DNA from: an uncultured Bacteroidales bacterium
GTDB lineage: Bacteria > Bacteroidota > Bacteroidia > Bacteroidales > UBA932
NCBI GenBank assembly: GCA_944326235.1
Contig: CALVDH010000028.1
Location: 1-32,512 of the forward strand
Direction of reading: 5' to 3'
DNA length: 32,512 bases
Part shown: positions 16,715 to 24,243 of the stretch, one piece after another
How the letters are laid out: each line of letters begins with the position of its first letter
How positions within the stretch are numbered: position 1 is the first letter of the stretch
Notes under the pieces: model-generated
The model's database searches: none
What the model was told of the DNA's origin: nothing
Seen by the model: the letters and a program-made list of their open reading frames with translations, nothing else
Made by a program: the position numbers and the translations under genes

Positions 16715-17413
16715 ATGCAGAAAAAATTAATGATATTCGACCTCGACGGCACCCTGCTCTACACCGTCCCCGACATCGCGGCTGCCACCAACCAGGCCTT
16801 GGCCGCATGCGGCTACCCCGTCCACAGCGAGACGGAGATAGCCTCCTACATCGGCAACGGCATCAACAAACTCTTCGAAAGGGCACTGCCGGAGGAGGCC
16901 CGCAGCCAGGAGGAGGTCCTGCGCATCCGGAGCCTGTTCCTGCCTTACTATGGCGAGCATTGCGCCGATATGACCCGGCCTTTTGAGGGCATACCGGAAC
17001 TCCTGTCGGATATCTGCCGCCGGGGCATCAAGGTCGCCGTCGCCTCGAACAAATACCACCCGGCTACCGTCAGGCTCATGCGGCATTTCTTCCCTGAAAT
17101 ACCCTTCTGCGCCGTATTCGGGGAGAGGGAAGGTGTACCCCGCAAGCCGGAGCCGGTGATAGTATGGGACATTCTCCGTGAAGCAGGAATACATTGCCCC
17201 GCTGCAGACGGTCCAGGACGGAATTTCCCCGACGAACGCCCGTCCGTCCTGTACATCGGAGACTCCGGCGTGGACATGCAGACCGCCGCCAACGCCGGCC
17301 TCGAGGCCGTCGCCGTCACCTGGGGCTGCCGCACCCGGGAGGAACTCGTCTCCTACTCCCCGGCCCACATCGTAGACAGGCCTTCTCAGATAGCCGGGAT
17401 TCTCTCCATTTAG
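16715..17413 (+). CDS. gph: HAD-family hydrolase, phosphoglycolate phosphatase-like
   Basis: 232 residues. HAD motif I is FDLDGTLLYT (nucleophile Asp near residue 9), motif II VAVASNK, motif III lysine in VPRKPEP, and motif IV YIGDSGVDMQTAANAG. An alpha-helical cap between motifs I and II (TNQALAACGYPVHSETEI, YIGNGINKLFERAL) is typical of subclass I Gph proteins. These remove phosphate from 2-phosphoglycolate and similar small phosphates in the cytoplasm; exact specificity cannot be read from sequence. The gene diverges from the rSAM/lipoprotein pair and is the last clearly GC-rich gene before the accessory region. Confidence 0.9.
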   Translation: MQKKLMIFDLDGTLLYTVPDIAAATNQALAACGYPVHSETEIASYIGNGINKLFERALPEEARSQEEVLRIRSLFLPYYGEHCADMTRPFEGIPELLSDICRRGIKVAVASNKYHPATVRLMRHFFPEIPFCAVFGEREGVPRKPEPVIVWDILREAGIHCPAADGPGRNFPDERPSVLYIGDSGVDMQTAANAGLEAVAVTWGCRTREELVSYSPAHIVDRPSQIAGILSI

Positions 17414-17416
17414 CGG

Positions 17417-17469
17417 TTATTTCTTTGGATTTTATCCAAAAATAGCAGATTATTTCTTTGGATTTTATC
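17417..17469. repeat. 20-nt direct repeat upstream of the DUF4143 ATPase
   Basis: TTATTTCTTTGGATTTTATC occurs at 17417-17436 and again at 17450-17469, offset by 33 nt, immediately after the HAD stop codon. The second copy contains the TTTG that would be the -33 element of the ATPase promoter. Possible readings are a duplicated regulator site, a duplicated promoter half, or a scar left by insertion of the accessory region. Confidence 0.7.
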
Positions 17470-17485
17470 ACAATCACTATCTTTG
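17457..17485 (+). promoter_or_regulatory. Candidate promoter of the DUF4143 ATPase
   Basis: TTTG at 17457-17460 and TATCTTTG at 17478-17485 resemble the Bacteroidetes promoter, though the 17-nt spacer is a little short. The -7 box ends 23 nt before the ATG chosen at 17509. An upstream in-frame TTG at 17458 lies within this promoter and is therefore an unlikely start. Confidence 0.5.
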
Positions 17486-17508
17486 CCCCAAAACAACAGA
17501 ACTTTAGC

Positions 17509-18879
17509 ATGTACTACAAACGCATCATAGATGATTGTCTGACAGAATGGGCTTCAAGACAGGAGCACAAACCCCTCCTGCTGCGAGGTGCAAGACAGGT
17601 AGGAAAATCAACTGCTGTCCGCCATCTCGGAGAGAAATTCAAATACTATGTGGAGGTAAATTTCGAGAAATATCCTGAGTATAAGGCACTGTTTCAGGAA
17701 AATCTAGATGTAGGACGGATAGTCCCGCTTATGTCTGCCATGAGCGGCAAACCGATTGAGGCCGACAATACGCTGCTTTTTCTGGATGAGGTGCAGGATT
17801 GTACGGAGGCCATCATGTCGCTGAGATTTTTCAAAGAGGACATGCCAGGACTGCATGTCATTGCCGCCGGTTCACTGCTGGAACTGGCATTGGAGGAATT
17901 GCCCACATTCGGAGTCGGACGCATACATTCCATGTTCATGCATCCCATGACATTTGATGAGTTTATAGAGGCCTGTGGAGAGAAACTTCTTTTATGTGAG
18001 CGGAATAAGGCCTCTATCACAAGACCGTTACCCGACCCGCTTCACCATCGGATGATACAGCTGATACGTACTTACATGCTGGTCGGCGGCATGCCGGAAG
18101 CGGTCAGGGAATGGAACGCTACACGCGATTTTATTAAGTGTCAGGAGATTCAGGACGACATCCTTGTCAGTTATGAGGACGATTTTGCGAAATACAAGAA
18201 GAAAGCTGACCCAGTACTGCTGAGGCTGACACTGCGGAGCGCAGCTGCACAGGTCGCTAAAAAATTCGTTTACACCCAAGTCGGCAGCGATTACAAGGCT
18301 GCTGAAGTAAAGAAGGCGCTTGAGATGCTGATACGGGCCGGATTGCTCATTCCCGTGACCAGGACCAATGCGGACGGGCTTCCTTTAGGTTCCGGAGCGG
18401 ACAGCTCGTTCCGGAAGATTTTGGTCCTGGACCCCGGGCTTATGCTGCGTCTGCTGAATATGTCCATGGGCGACATCTCTCAGATAACGAGTCATATTCT
18501 GACTTCAAGTGCGGCCGATCTGGTAAACAGGGGACCGATGGCCGAACTGCTTGCCGGACTAGAGATGCTCCGTTACCAAAGTCCGAATCTCCGCCACGAG
18601 CTGTTCTATTGGACACGTCAGGCACGGAACTCCCAGGCCGAGGTCGATTATCTCACAGTCCACAACATGAACATACTGCCGGTGGAGGTGAAGTCCGGGA
18701 CTCAGGGAGGGATGAAAAGCCTGTGGAGCCTGATGCATGAGAAGAATCTTTACGAGGCTGTGCGCTGCTCGCTGGAGAATTTCGGGACATTCGACTACAC
18801 CGACAAAGAAGCCGGCGGGGCTGTCCGTCATATCACCACTTGCCCGCTGTATGCCGTCTCTATGATGACGCGCCTGTAA
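17509..18879 (+). CDS. AAA_14 / DUF4143 ATP-binding protein
   Basis: 456 residues from ATG 17509 (MYYKRIIDDCLTEW). Walker A is GARQVGKST (about 27-35) and Walker B TLLFLDEVQD (about 92-101), with the sensor region VIAAGSLLELAL. The C-terminal half is DUF4143, including LVGGMPEAVREW, and ends with a restriction-endonuclease-like fold whose likely residues are in AEVDYL and PVEVKSG (the D...ExK pattern). This is a widespread family of unknown role, found as scattered accessory genes in Bacteroidetes. Relatives have been suggested to act in stress or DNA-linked functions, but no role is established to my knowledge. Base composition is less GC-rich than the genes to the left, and it begins the accessory region. 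It is complete. Confidence 0.93.
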   Translation: MYYKRIIDDCLTEWASRQEHKPLLLRGARQVGKSTAVRHLGEKFKYYVEVNFEKYPEYKALFQENLDVGRIVPLMSAMSGKPIEADNTLLFLDEVQDCTEAIMSLRFFKEDMPGLHVIAAGSLLELALEELPTFGVGRIHSMFMHPMTFDEFIEACGEKLLLCERNKASITRPLPDPLHHRMIQLIRTYMLVGGMPEAVREWNATRDFIKCQEIQDDILVSYEDDFAKYKKKADPVLLRLTLRSAAAQVAKKFVYTQVGSDYKAAEVKKALEMLIRAGLLIPVTRTNADGLPLGSGADSSFRKILVLDPGLMLRLLNMSMGDISQITSHILTSSAADLVNRGPMAELLAGLEMLRYQSPNLRHELFYWTRQARNSQAEVDYLTVHNMNILPVEVKSGTQGGMKSLWSLMHEKNLYEAVRCSLENFGTFDYTDKEAGGAVRHITTCPLYAVSMMTRL

Positions 18880-18891
18880 CCGTCAAATACA

Positions 18892-18990
18892 TTATGCCTT
18901 TTCATTATATTCGGAGATGAGCGACTGGAACTCCGGCAGGTCCCGGAGCGGAGTCATGTCATTATAAAGTAAATATTTTTCATAAACTCT
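18892..18990 (-). pseudogene. Possible remnant of a TPR-protein C-terminus
   Basis: The minus strand encodes, just before a TAA at 18894-18892, about 30 residues including YNDMTPLRDLPEFQSLISEY and ending NEKA. This strongly resembles the end of TPR proteins such as the one at 19704-21431, which ends ...MDDDLGEIKQRPEYKDLILQYRKVLE and so on. An in-frame TAA lies just upstream and no start is present. It therefore reads as the tail of a lost TPR gene, perhaps removed by recombination with the intact neighbour. The homology is by eye only. Confidence 0.4.
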
Positions 18991-19022
18991 TTATTTTGTT
19001 CAATTACACCCTTTTTAAATAA

Positions 19023-19046
19023 CCGGCCGGGAATAATCCCGGTCGG
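19023..19046 (-). terminator. Rho-independent terminator for the minus-strand genes
   Basis: A 10-bp stem (one G:T pair) is formed by CCGGCCGGGA and TCCCGGTCGG around a 4-nt loop. On the minus strand the hairpin is followed by CCGGTTATTTAAAAA. It lies about 74 nt after the stop of the gene at 19120 and would end the transcript carrying the TPR and NAGPA-like genes. Confidence 0.65.
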
Positions 19047-19119
19047 CCGGCATGTATGTCTCCGCAGGTCAAACCGGATTCCATACACCTCATCGTTTTT
19101 CATAGTCCTTGTTTGTATC

Positions 19120-19707
19120 TCACTCAATACATAGCCAGTTGGTCTGCTTATCACGGTTGTACCGGAATATCCGGGAGAACTTCCTCTTTCCGTACCAGCC
19201 GTACCCGTAGTCCCCCATATCGAGATTCACGGCATTGCTGCAGTACTTATGTATGGATTCCGAGAACCGATTAAGGGTCATAGGAATCCTGGACTGAAAA
19301 ATGTAGAACTGTCCGTCCACTGTCCCGAGAGCGCGCCGGAAAGTTTTGCGAGGATCTTCGTGGGTGCGGACTCTGCCATTCTTCACAAGCACCGTCTGCT
19401 GAAACCCATAATCCGAATGCCATTTACCGGAGATTACCAGCCCTTTGGTCGGATGAAGCGATATGCGCTCCTTGCGCACAGGCGTACCGTATGTTTTCCC
19501 GGCTATCCTGTATTCGCCCTCTATCGCCCCGTCCTCTCCGGTATATGCAGCCGGTATCAGCAGGCGGGCTTCCGGATTGTACTTATCGGTAAAATGAACC
19601 TCACCGATCTCTATCGGGATGACCTCCGGTTCCCTGCACACCAGCACGAATCTTACGGCAAGCACGGCACAGACCAATCCTGCCAATCCGACAATTGCCT
19701 TACTCAT
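19120..19707 (-). CDS. Hypothetical membrane-anchored protein, weakly NAGPA/phosphodiester-glycosidase-like
   Basis: 195 residues. A hydrophobic N-terminus (MSKAIVGLAGLVCAVLAVRFVLVC) acts as a signal or anchor. The rest is soluble and includes GLVISGKWHSDYGFQQTVLV, GTVDGQFYIFQSRIPMTLN and AVNLDMGDYGYGWYGKRKF. The order of these pieces recalls the phosphodiester glycosidase (NAGPA) fold, whose late signature is a NLDGGG-like loop; here it reads NLDMGD, so catalytic competence is doubtful. The start overlaps the TPR gene stop by 4 nt (ATGA), so the two are translationally coupled and probably act together at the cell envelope. Function is not assigned with confidence. Confidence 0.8.
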   Translation of the reverse strand: MSKAIVGLAGLVCAVLAVRFVLVCREPEVIPIEIGEVHFTDKYNPEARLLIPAAYTGEDGAIEGEYRIAGKTYGTPVRKERISLHPTKGLVISGKWHSDYGFQQTVLVKNGRVRTHEDPRKTFRRALGTVDGQFYIFQSRIPMTLNRFSESIHKYCSNAVNLDMGDYGYGWYGKRKFSRIFRYNRDKQTNWLCIE

Positions 19708-21431
19708 AACACTAACCGAACAATTTTACTACCAGGAATATTCCCAACCATAGCCCCGGCAAAAGAGGGCCGTCCGGTTATGAACGAGAGTCCATCCCGG
19801 GTCTTCATCTCCTCTATCTCCGACTCAAGCACCTTCCTGTATTGGAGAATAAGATCCTTATACTCCGGCCTTTGCTTTATTTCGCCGAGGTCATCATCCA
19901 TTTCGATATGGGCAAAACGCCGGTAGCCCTTCTCAAATGCCGTCTTCAGAAATCCCAGAGCCTTGTCTGACTCACCCATTCTTGAATACAGACAGGCAGC
20001 GTCATAATAATTCCCGGCATTGTCAGGATCATTTTCTATCACCTTGTTCATGAAATCGACGGCCTTGTCCTTCTGCCCCAGCCCCAACCAGGCATACTGC
20101 GCACATGAGCCGTTCCCAGGGATTGTATCCAGCTCAACGACTTTTCTATAGTCTTCGGCAGCCGCCACGGAATCTCCTTTCAAGCTGTACATATCCCCTC
20201 TTCCCAGATACGCATAGGCCCACATAGGCTCCAGAGTTATGGACATCGTGTAATCCTCTATCGCCCCGTCGACATCCCTGCTGTTGTCCTTGTAAAAGCC
20301 GCGCCGGTAGTATCCTCCGTAGAACTCCGGATAATGCGCGACATATCTATCCAGCTCCGATATCGCCGCTTCCACATCGCCGGATTCATACAGAAGGTCC
20401 GCCTTCGCCATGACATAGCCATAGTCAGTGGAATCCAGCGCTATCGCAAAATCTATATGTTTCAATGCCGACGTAAAGTCCCCCGTCTCACTATAACAAT
20501 TTGAAATCCTGTAGGCGGTCACAGGTGAAGGGGCATTCTTCTGGCTGTCCATATAACAGGCAATCGCCGTTCTATATGCGCCCTGCGCCTCATATACCGC
20601 GCCCAGACAGTAGGGCCAGTAACCATCTCCGGGATTCTCAGCGGACTGCATCCTCAGCTTCTCGACCAGCGGCGCCATCGCAGAATCAGGAACCTCCTGC
20701 ATCAGTGAAAACGCCTTGTCATCATAACCGACAGCCAGTGCCCGGGCAATATCCTCTACGGCCTCTTCGTATCTCCGCAGCCCGATATAACTCTCCGCCC
20801 TGAAAGAATATCCGGAAGAATACTCTGGAGCCAGCTCTGTCACATAATCAAACAGCTCAATGGCATCCTCATACCTTTTCTCCACATTGGCTATCAGGCC
20901 TATGCCCATATAGCCCAATACGTTGTCAGGGTCAATGGATATAATCTTCCGGTAGTCCTTCTCAGCCAGGTCATACTTTCCCATATAGCAGTACAGATCC
21001 GCCCGCTTTCCATAAACCTCAACGTCATCCGGAGTTTCCCCGGCAGCCGATGTCAGGTCGGCAAGAGCCTTTTCGTTCTCACCCAGAGCGACATGGGCTT
21101 CAGCCCTCACCTCGTACGCAAATGCCCGGTATTCCTTGTCTTCCGCCGGTATCTTTCTGACAGCCAAGTCCGCAGCAGTCAATGCGCGGCCGTATTCTCC
21201 GTGATAATTCCGCACAAACGCAATCCATGCCAGGGCATATCCGTTGTCCGGATTGTCCTCCAGCTCCTTGTTCAGATATTCCAGGGCCTCTTCGGGGTTG
21301 TTGTTCCGGAGGGCCTCAACGCCCATGGTGTAGTTGTAGGTGTCGGGGCGGCTGATGGTCTGGGCCCGGGCGGCCTGCATTACGCCCAGAAGCAGAATCG
21401 TCAGCAGACATGTCTTAAGTTTTGGTTTCAT
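19704..21431 (-). CDS. Secreted TPR-repeat protein
   Basis: 575 residues with a signal peptide (MKPKLKTCLLTILLLGVMQAARAQ). Nearly the whole mature chain is tetratricopeptide repeats, for example YALAWIAFVRNYHGEYGRAL, ADLYCYMGKYDLAEKDYRKI, AYRISNCYSETGDFTSALKH and YLGRGDMYSLKGDSVAAAED. TPR arrays are protein-binding scaffolds; this one should lie in the periplasm. It overlaps the following NAGPA-like gene by 4 nt. The last 40 residues (MDDDLGEIKQRPEYKDLILQ) are similar to the orphan fragment at 18892-18990. No enzymatic domain is visible. Confidence 0.92.
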   Translation of the reverse strand: MKPKLKTCLLTILLLGVMQAARAQTISRPDTYNYTMGVEALRNNNPEEALEYLNKELEDNPDNGYALAWIAFVRNYHGEYGRALTAADLAVRKIPAEDKEYRAFAYEVRAEAHVALGENEKALADLTSAAGETPDDVEVYGKRADLYCYMGKYDLAEKDYRKIISIDPDNVLGYMGIGLIANVEKRYEDAIELFDYVTELAPEYSSGYSFRAESYIGLRRYEEAVEDIARALAVGYDDKAFSLMQEVPDSAMAPLVEKLRMQSAENPGDGYWPYCLGAVYEAQGAYRTAIACYMDSQKNAPSPVTAYRISNCYSETGDFTSALKHIDFAIALDSTDYGYVMAKADLLYESGDVEAAISELDRYVAHYPEFYGGYYRRGFYKDNSRDVDGAIEDYTMSITLEPMWAYAYLGRGDMYSLKGDSVAAAEDYRKVVELDTIPGNGSCAQYAWLGLGQKDKAVDFMNKVIENDPDNAGNYYDAACLYSRMGESDKALGFLKTAFEKGYRRFAHIEMDDDLGEIKQRPEYKDLILQYRKVLESEIEEMKTRDGLSFITGRPSFAGAMVGNIPGSKIVRLVL

Positions 21432-21500
21432 GATTCTCTTTGCTAAAAATAATCATATCATTTATAACGCGTTTGCGAAAAAGGTAAACCGTCTTTGGGA

Positions 21501-21529
21501 GAAACGGTCATTTCGGAAATGGTCGTTTC
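21501..21529. repeat. Interrupted inverted repeat between two minus-strand genes
   Basis: GAAACG-GT-CATTTC, one base, then GAAATG-GT-CGTTTC. The outer and inner arms are each perfectly complementary, with a GT/GT mismatch between. It sits in the 116-nt gap between the stop of the gene at 21548 and the start of the TPR gene at 21431. It may be a weak terminator, since no T-tract follows directly, or an operator for the TPR gene. Confidence 0.45.
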
Positions 21530-21547
21530 GCATCTCTGGACAAGGGA

Positions 21548-22315
21548 TTATTGCCTGACTATTTCAAGCATCTCCAAACGGCTGGTCCTTCCGTCGAAAT
21601 ATTCAAGCAGAGCGGAATTCCATTTATCCGATTTCCCGTCCAACTGCCTGAGTTTAGTGCTTTCCAGCAGATACCTCTTTCTACAGACGACATGTCTTGC
21701 TGACTCTTTATCGTACAACGTACTATGATATGTTTCATTGCCATCCCAGTCATACATGGCGACAGTCTTCCGGTGACCGTTGCCAAATATGTGGCTCACC
21801 CTTAGAAGGCAGCCATTCTCAAGGAACAAATACTCTCTAACGTGATCTTCTGCATTCTCATATTCGTGGAAAAAATGGATACTTTCGGGACTCAGTGAAT
21901 TGTTTACCTCCACAAACTCCAGCGTCTGCCCTTTTTCATTGGACGCATACTTCATTAAGAACCCCGGATACAGATCCGACCGTCTGACCGTCAGAACACT
22001 GATCCCCTCTGACAACATGGACTCATCTAAAATACAGACATTACCTCTATACACAATCTTCCGATATATGCCCCCGTTCCTGACAAACTGCTCCTCCAAA
22101 ACCCTGCCCGCAGAATCATAAAGGACCTTCCTGTCAGGACACTCTACAACCGTTCCATTCACATCAATATCCTCCCGGCAAAGCACATATCCGCCAGCAT
22201 CGTATCGATACACTTCTCCACCGACAAATCCTCCTTTCACGATACTACCGCTGCGTTCTTCAGCTATGTACCGGATCAGTCTCACTGTTCTCATTATGGT
22301 TTTACGTGAACTCAT
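21548..22315 (-). CDS. Unrecognised protein with YD/RHS-like beta strands
   Basis: 255 residues, no signal peptide and no obvious membrane segment. The sequence repeatedly shows short beta-hairpin units of the YD type: VYRYDAGGYVLCREDIDVNG, VLYDSAGRVLEEQFV, FLENGCLLRVSHIFGNG, AMYDWDGNETYHSTLYD. This pattern resembles YD or MORN-like strands, but I do not recognise a named family. In-frame ATGs at 22315 and 22294 are both possible starts. The gene is 19 nt after a 73-residue ORF and may belong to the end of the long minus-strand operon. Function is unknown. Confidence 0.75.
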   Translation of the reverse strand: MSSRKTIMRTVRLIRYIAEERSGSIVKGGFVGGEVYRYDAGGYVLCREDIDVNGTVVECPDRKVLYDSAGRVLEEQFVRNGGIYRKIVYRGNVCILDESMLSEGISVLTVRRSDLYPGFLMKYASNEKGQTLEFVEVNNSLSPESIHFFHEYENAEDHVREYLFLENGCLLRVSHIFGNGHRKTVAMYDWDGNETYHSTLYDKESARHVVCRKRYLLESTKLRQLDGKSDKWNSALLEYFDGRTSRLEMLEIVRQ

Positions 22316-22334
22316 TTGTCAACTTGTTTCTCCA

Positions 22335-22556
22335 TCAACTTCCTATGGAACTTATTATCGCCGCAACCACACCCAGGATTATAAACGCGACAAACCAAGG
22401 AAACGACCTCTTCTGTTTTTCTATCATCTTCACTTTCTTCTTCTTATAATACTCTGCGGTCTTAAAGTCTCCATGAAAACTCGCGAGCATGGACATATAG
22501 TCACAAAAAGCGGTATAAGAGCTGAATGTCTTTCCGTCTGGGGCTCGATACATCAT
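22335..22556 (-). CDS. Small membrane protein, hypothetical
   Basis: 73 residues: a soluble N-terminus with PDGKTFSSYTAFCDYMSMLA, a lysine-rich stretch (YYKKKKVKMIEKQKR), then one membrane segment WFVAFIILGVVAAIISSIGS at the C-terminus. The lysines before the segment predict the N-terminus inside the cell. It lies 19 nt upstream of the YD-like gene and 32 nt downstream of the small basic ORF, so it fits the minus-strand operon. The coherent topology supports a real gene; no family is recognised. Confidence 0.6.
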   Translation of the reverse strand: MMYRAPDGKTFSSYTAFCDYMSMLASFHGDFKTAEYYKKKKVKMIEKQKRSFPWFVAFIILGVVAAIISSIGS

Positions 22557-22588
22557 AATTTATTAAATTTTGTTTGTTTATATCCGTT

Positions 22589-22756
22589 TTATCTTTTACG
22601 TAATAGCATGTTGATAACCGTTCGGCCGATTTTCTTTTCAAGCCCGGACTTCGTGGTCGGGACTCCTGTCTCTCGAGCTATCCGCCGTTTTATTTTATCT
22701 ATTCCCAAAGCACGGCTGAGGGAAAACGACACTCCTGGAATTTTAAATCTATTCAT
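22589..22756 (-). CDS. Small basic protein, hypothetical
   Basis: 55 residues from ATG 22756 (MNRFKIPGVSFSLSRALGID); the open frame extends upstream to 22810, but that would overlap the end of the preceding gene. The protein is strongly basic, including KIKRRIARETGVPTTKSGLE and KKIGRTVINMLLRKR. I recall similar short 'IPGVSFSxxRALGI...K...ARKTGIPTTKxGxxRKIG' proteins in Bacteroidetes, without known role. The start is 17 nt after the stop of the TPR/barrel gene. A nucleic-acid or membrane-surface binder is possible from charge alone. Confidence 0.6.
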   Translation of the reverse strand: MNRFKIPGVSFSLSRALGIDKIKRRIARETGVPTTKSGLEKKIGRTVINMLLRKR

Positions 22757-22773
22757 CAATAAATCATTTAACA

Positions 22774-24243
22774 CTACCAACTCCAATAATAAACATAAGA
22801 CATCTGCCATATCATATGGCCAAATCCTGAATTATAAGACGCTCCAATAGAAAAAGCCCCATACCATCCGAATCCAAATCTGCCTCCGTAAGAAAAACCA
22901 CCCGATCCAAAATCGTATGCAACTTCCGGTTGCACGAACAAGTGAAAATCGTCTGCTATAATATTCCATCTTGGCGCAACAGAAAGAGGTATATGCGATC
23001 CAAAATCCCCGGAGTATGCATACTGAAAACCTAGTTCAAGGTTAAATCTGTGATAAAAATCTCCTAAAGAAAATGCTATTTTAGGACCTAGAAATCCTCC
23101 TTGAATCACATTCTCTTCTTCCCAAGTCGCTCCTTGAGACTCTATGGTAACAACCTCTGTCCCAGCATGCATATAAGACAACGATCCACCTACGCCAAAC
23201 ATTATTCCAACACCATCAAATGCTGTAAATGAAGTTTTACCATGTTGCTTAGGTGCGCTAACTCGCCTTTTTGCTTTTTTGTTAAAGTCTCTCTCCCGCT
23301 GTTTAATATACTTCATAAACCATTTCTCATCCGGAGTAAAATTCTCTGTCAAGGCAATGCCGTCAGGATTGTCCACAACTAGTTGTCTCGCCAAGTCAAA
23401 CTTACCATTGATACAATATCTGTTAAGAAGTTTTCCTCTTATTAAAGGACATTTCGGATTCTGAGGAAAGTCTCTCAGAAAAGACTCCAACAATACCGCT
23501 GACGGGTATGCACTTTTCATCAACTCCTCGTACCTGCTGTTCTCCCGCTGCTGTGCTAATTTTTCCGATGCGAGTCGATAAGTATATTCAGAGGCTGAGG
23601 ATAATGGTAGATATCTAGATGCGATATCGAAATTATTAATTGCTTCTCTATAATTGCCCGACGAATAATTTCTTTGAGCATCTTCAAGATACAATGCCTG
23701 CAATTTCATCTTTGCCATGCCGCGATATTTCCCTGAAGGATACTTATTGAGATAATTTGTATATCCTGCTTTAAGATTATCCTTTATCGCTTTATTCCAT
23801 AAATTCTCCTCAATTTGAGCCTGTCGTTCCAATTCTTCCCTTCGTTTCTGTTCCTGTTCTGCCAATAATTTCTCCTGCTGTTTTTGTAGATATTCCGCCC
23901 TTGCTCTTTTACATATTGATATTTTTCCATTAATGAATGATTGATCTACATAAAATGACAGACTGCTGCATATTTTGATAATCTGTTCGTAATTTGTGAT
24001 TGCGTAATTATAATAATCTATTTTATAGTACGACAGAGCATTGGTGTAAAGATTTTTAATTTTACGTATTTTTGTTATATCATCAGAATATCTGTCGTTT
24101 TGCACAACATTCAAGCCTTCAATTATAGTTAAAGCATCCTCATAGCGGCCTTTGTTCATCAAGTCGCGCACAATGTTAATATCCTGAGCCCCACATACAA
24201 AAGGCACTATCAAATATAAAATAATTATAACAATCCTTTTCAT
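22774..24243 (-). CDS. TPR/coiled-coil protein with C-terminal outer-membrane beta-barrel
   Basis: 489 residues with a signal peptide (to about CGAQ, residue 20). Residues about 20-115 form TPR-like helices (LMNKGRYEDALTIIEGL). Residues about 118-147 are a charged coiled coil (KQQEKLLAEQEQKRREELER). A repeat module with YTNYLNKYPSGKYRGMAK follows, then more TPR. From about residue 335 the chain turns into alternating aromatic/Gly strands (GIMFGVGGSLSYMHAG, LGFQYAYSGDFGSH, YGGRFGFGWYGAFSIGASY) and ends in Trp, typical of a small outer-membrane barrel. The start codon directly abuts the stop of the upstream gene. It may provide the envelope end of the E1/E2/JAB/PrsW system, though that link rests only on operon position and a shared module with the 202-residue protein. 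Confidence 0.88.
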   Translation of the reverse strand: MKRIVIIILYLIVPFVCGAQDINIVRDLMNKGRYEDALTIIEGLNVVQNDRYSDDITKIRKIKNLYTNALSYYKIDYYNYAITNYEQIIKICSSLSFYVDQSFINGKISICKRARAEYLQKQQEKLLAEQEQKRREELERQAQIEENLWNKAIKDNLKAGYTNYLNKYPSGKYRGMAKMKLQALYLEDAQRNYSSGNYREAINNFDIASRYLPLSSASEYTYRLASEKLAQQRENSRYEELMKSAYPSAVLLESFLRDFPQNPKCPLIRGKLLNRYCINGKFDLARQLVVDNPDGIALTENFTPDEKWFMKYIKQRERDFNKKAKRRVSAPKQHGKTSFTAFDGVGIMFGVGGSLSYMHAGTEVVTIESQGATWEEENVIQGGFLGPKIAFSLGDFYHRFNLELGFQYAYSGDFGSHIPLSVAPRWNIIADDFHLFVQPEVAYDFGSGGFSYGGRFGFGWYGAFSIGASYNSGFGHMIWQMSYVYYWSW

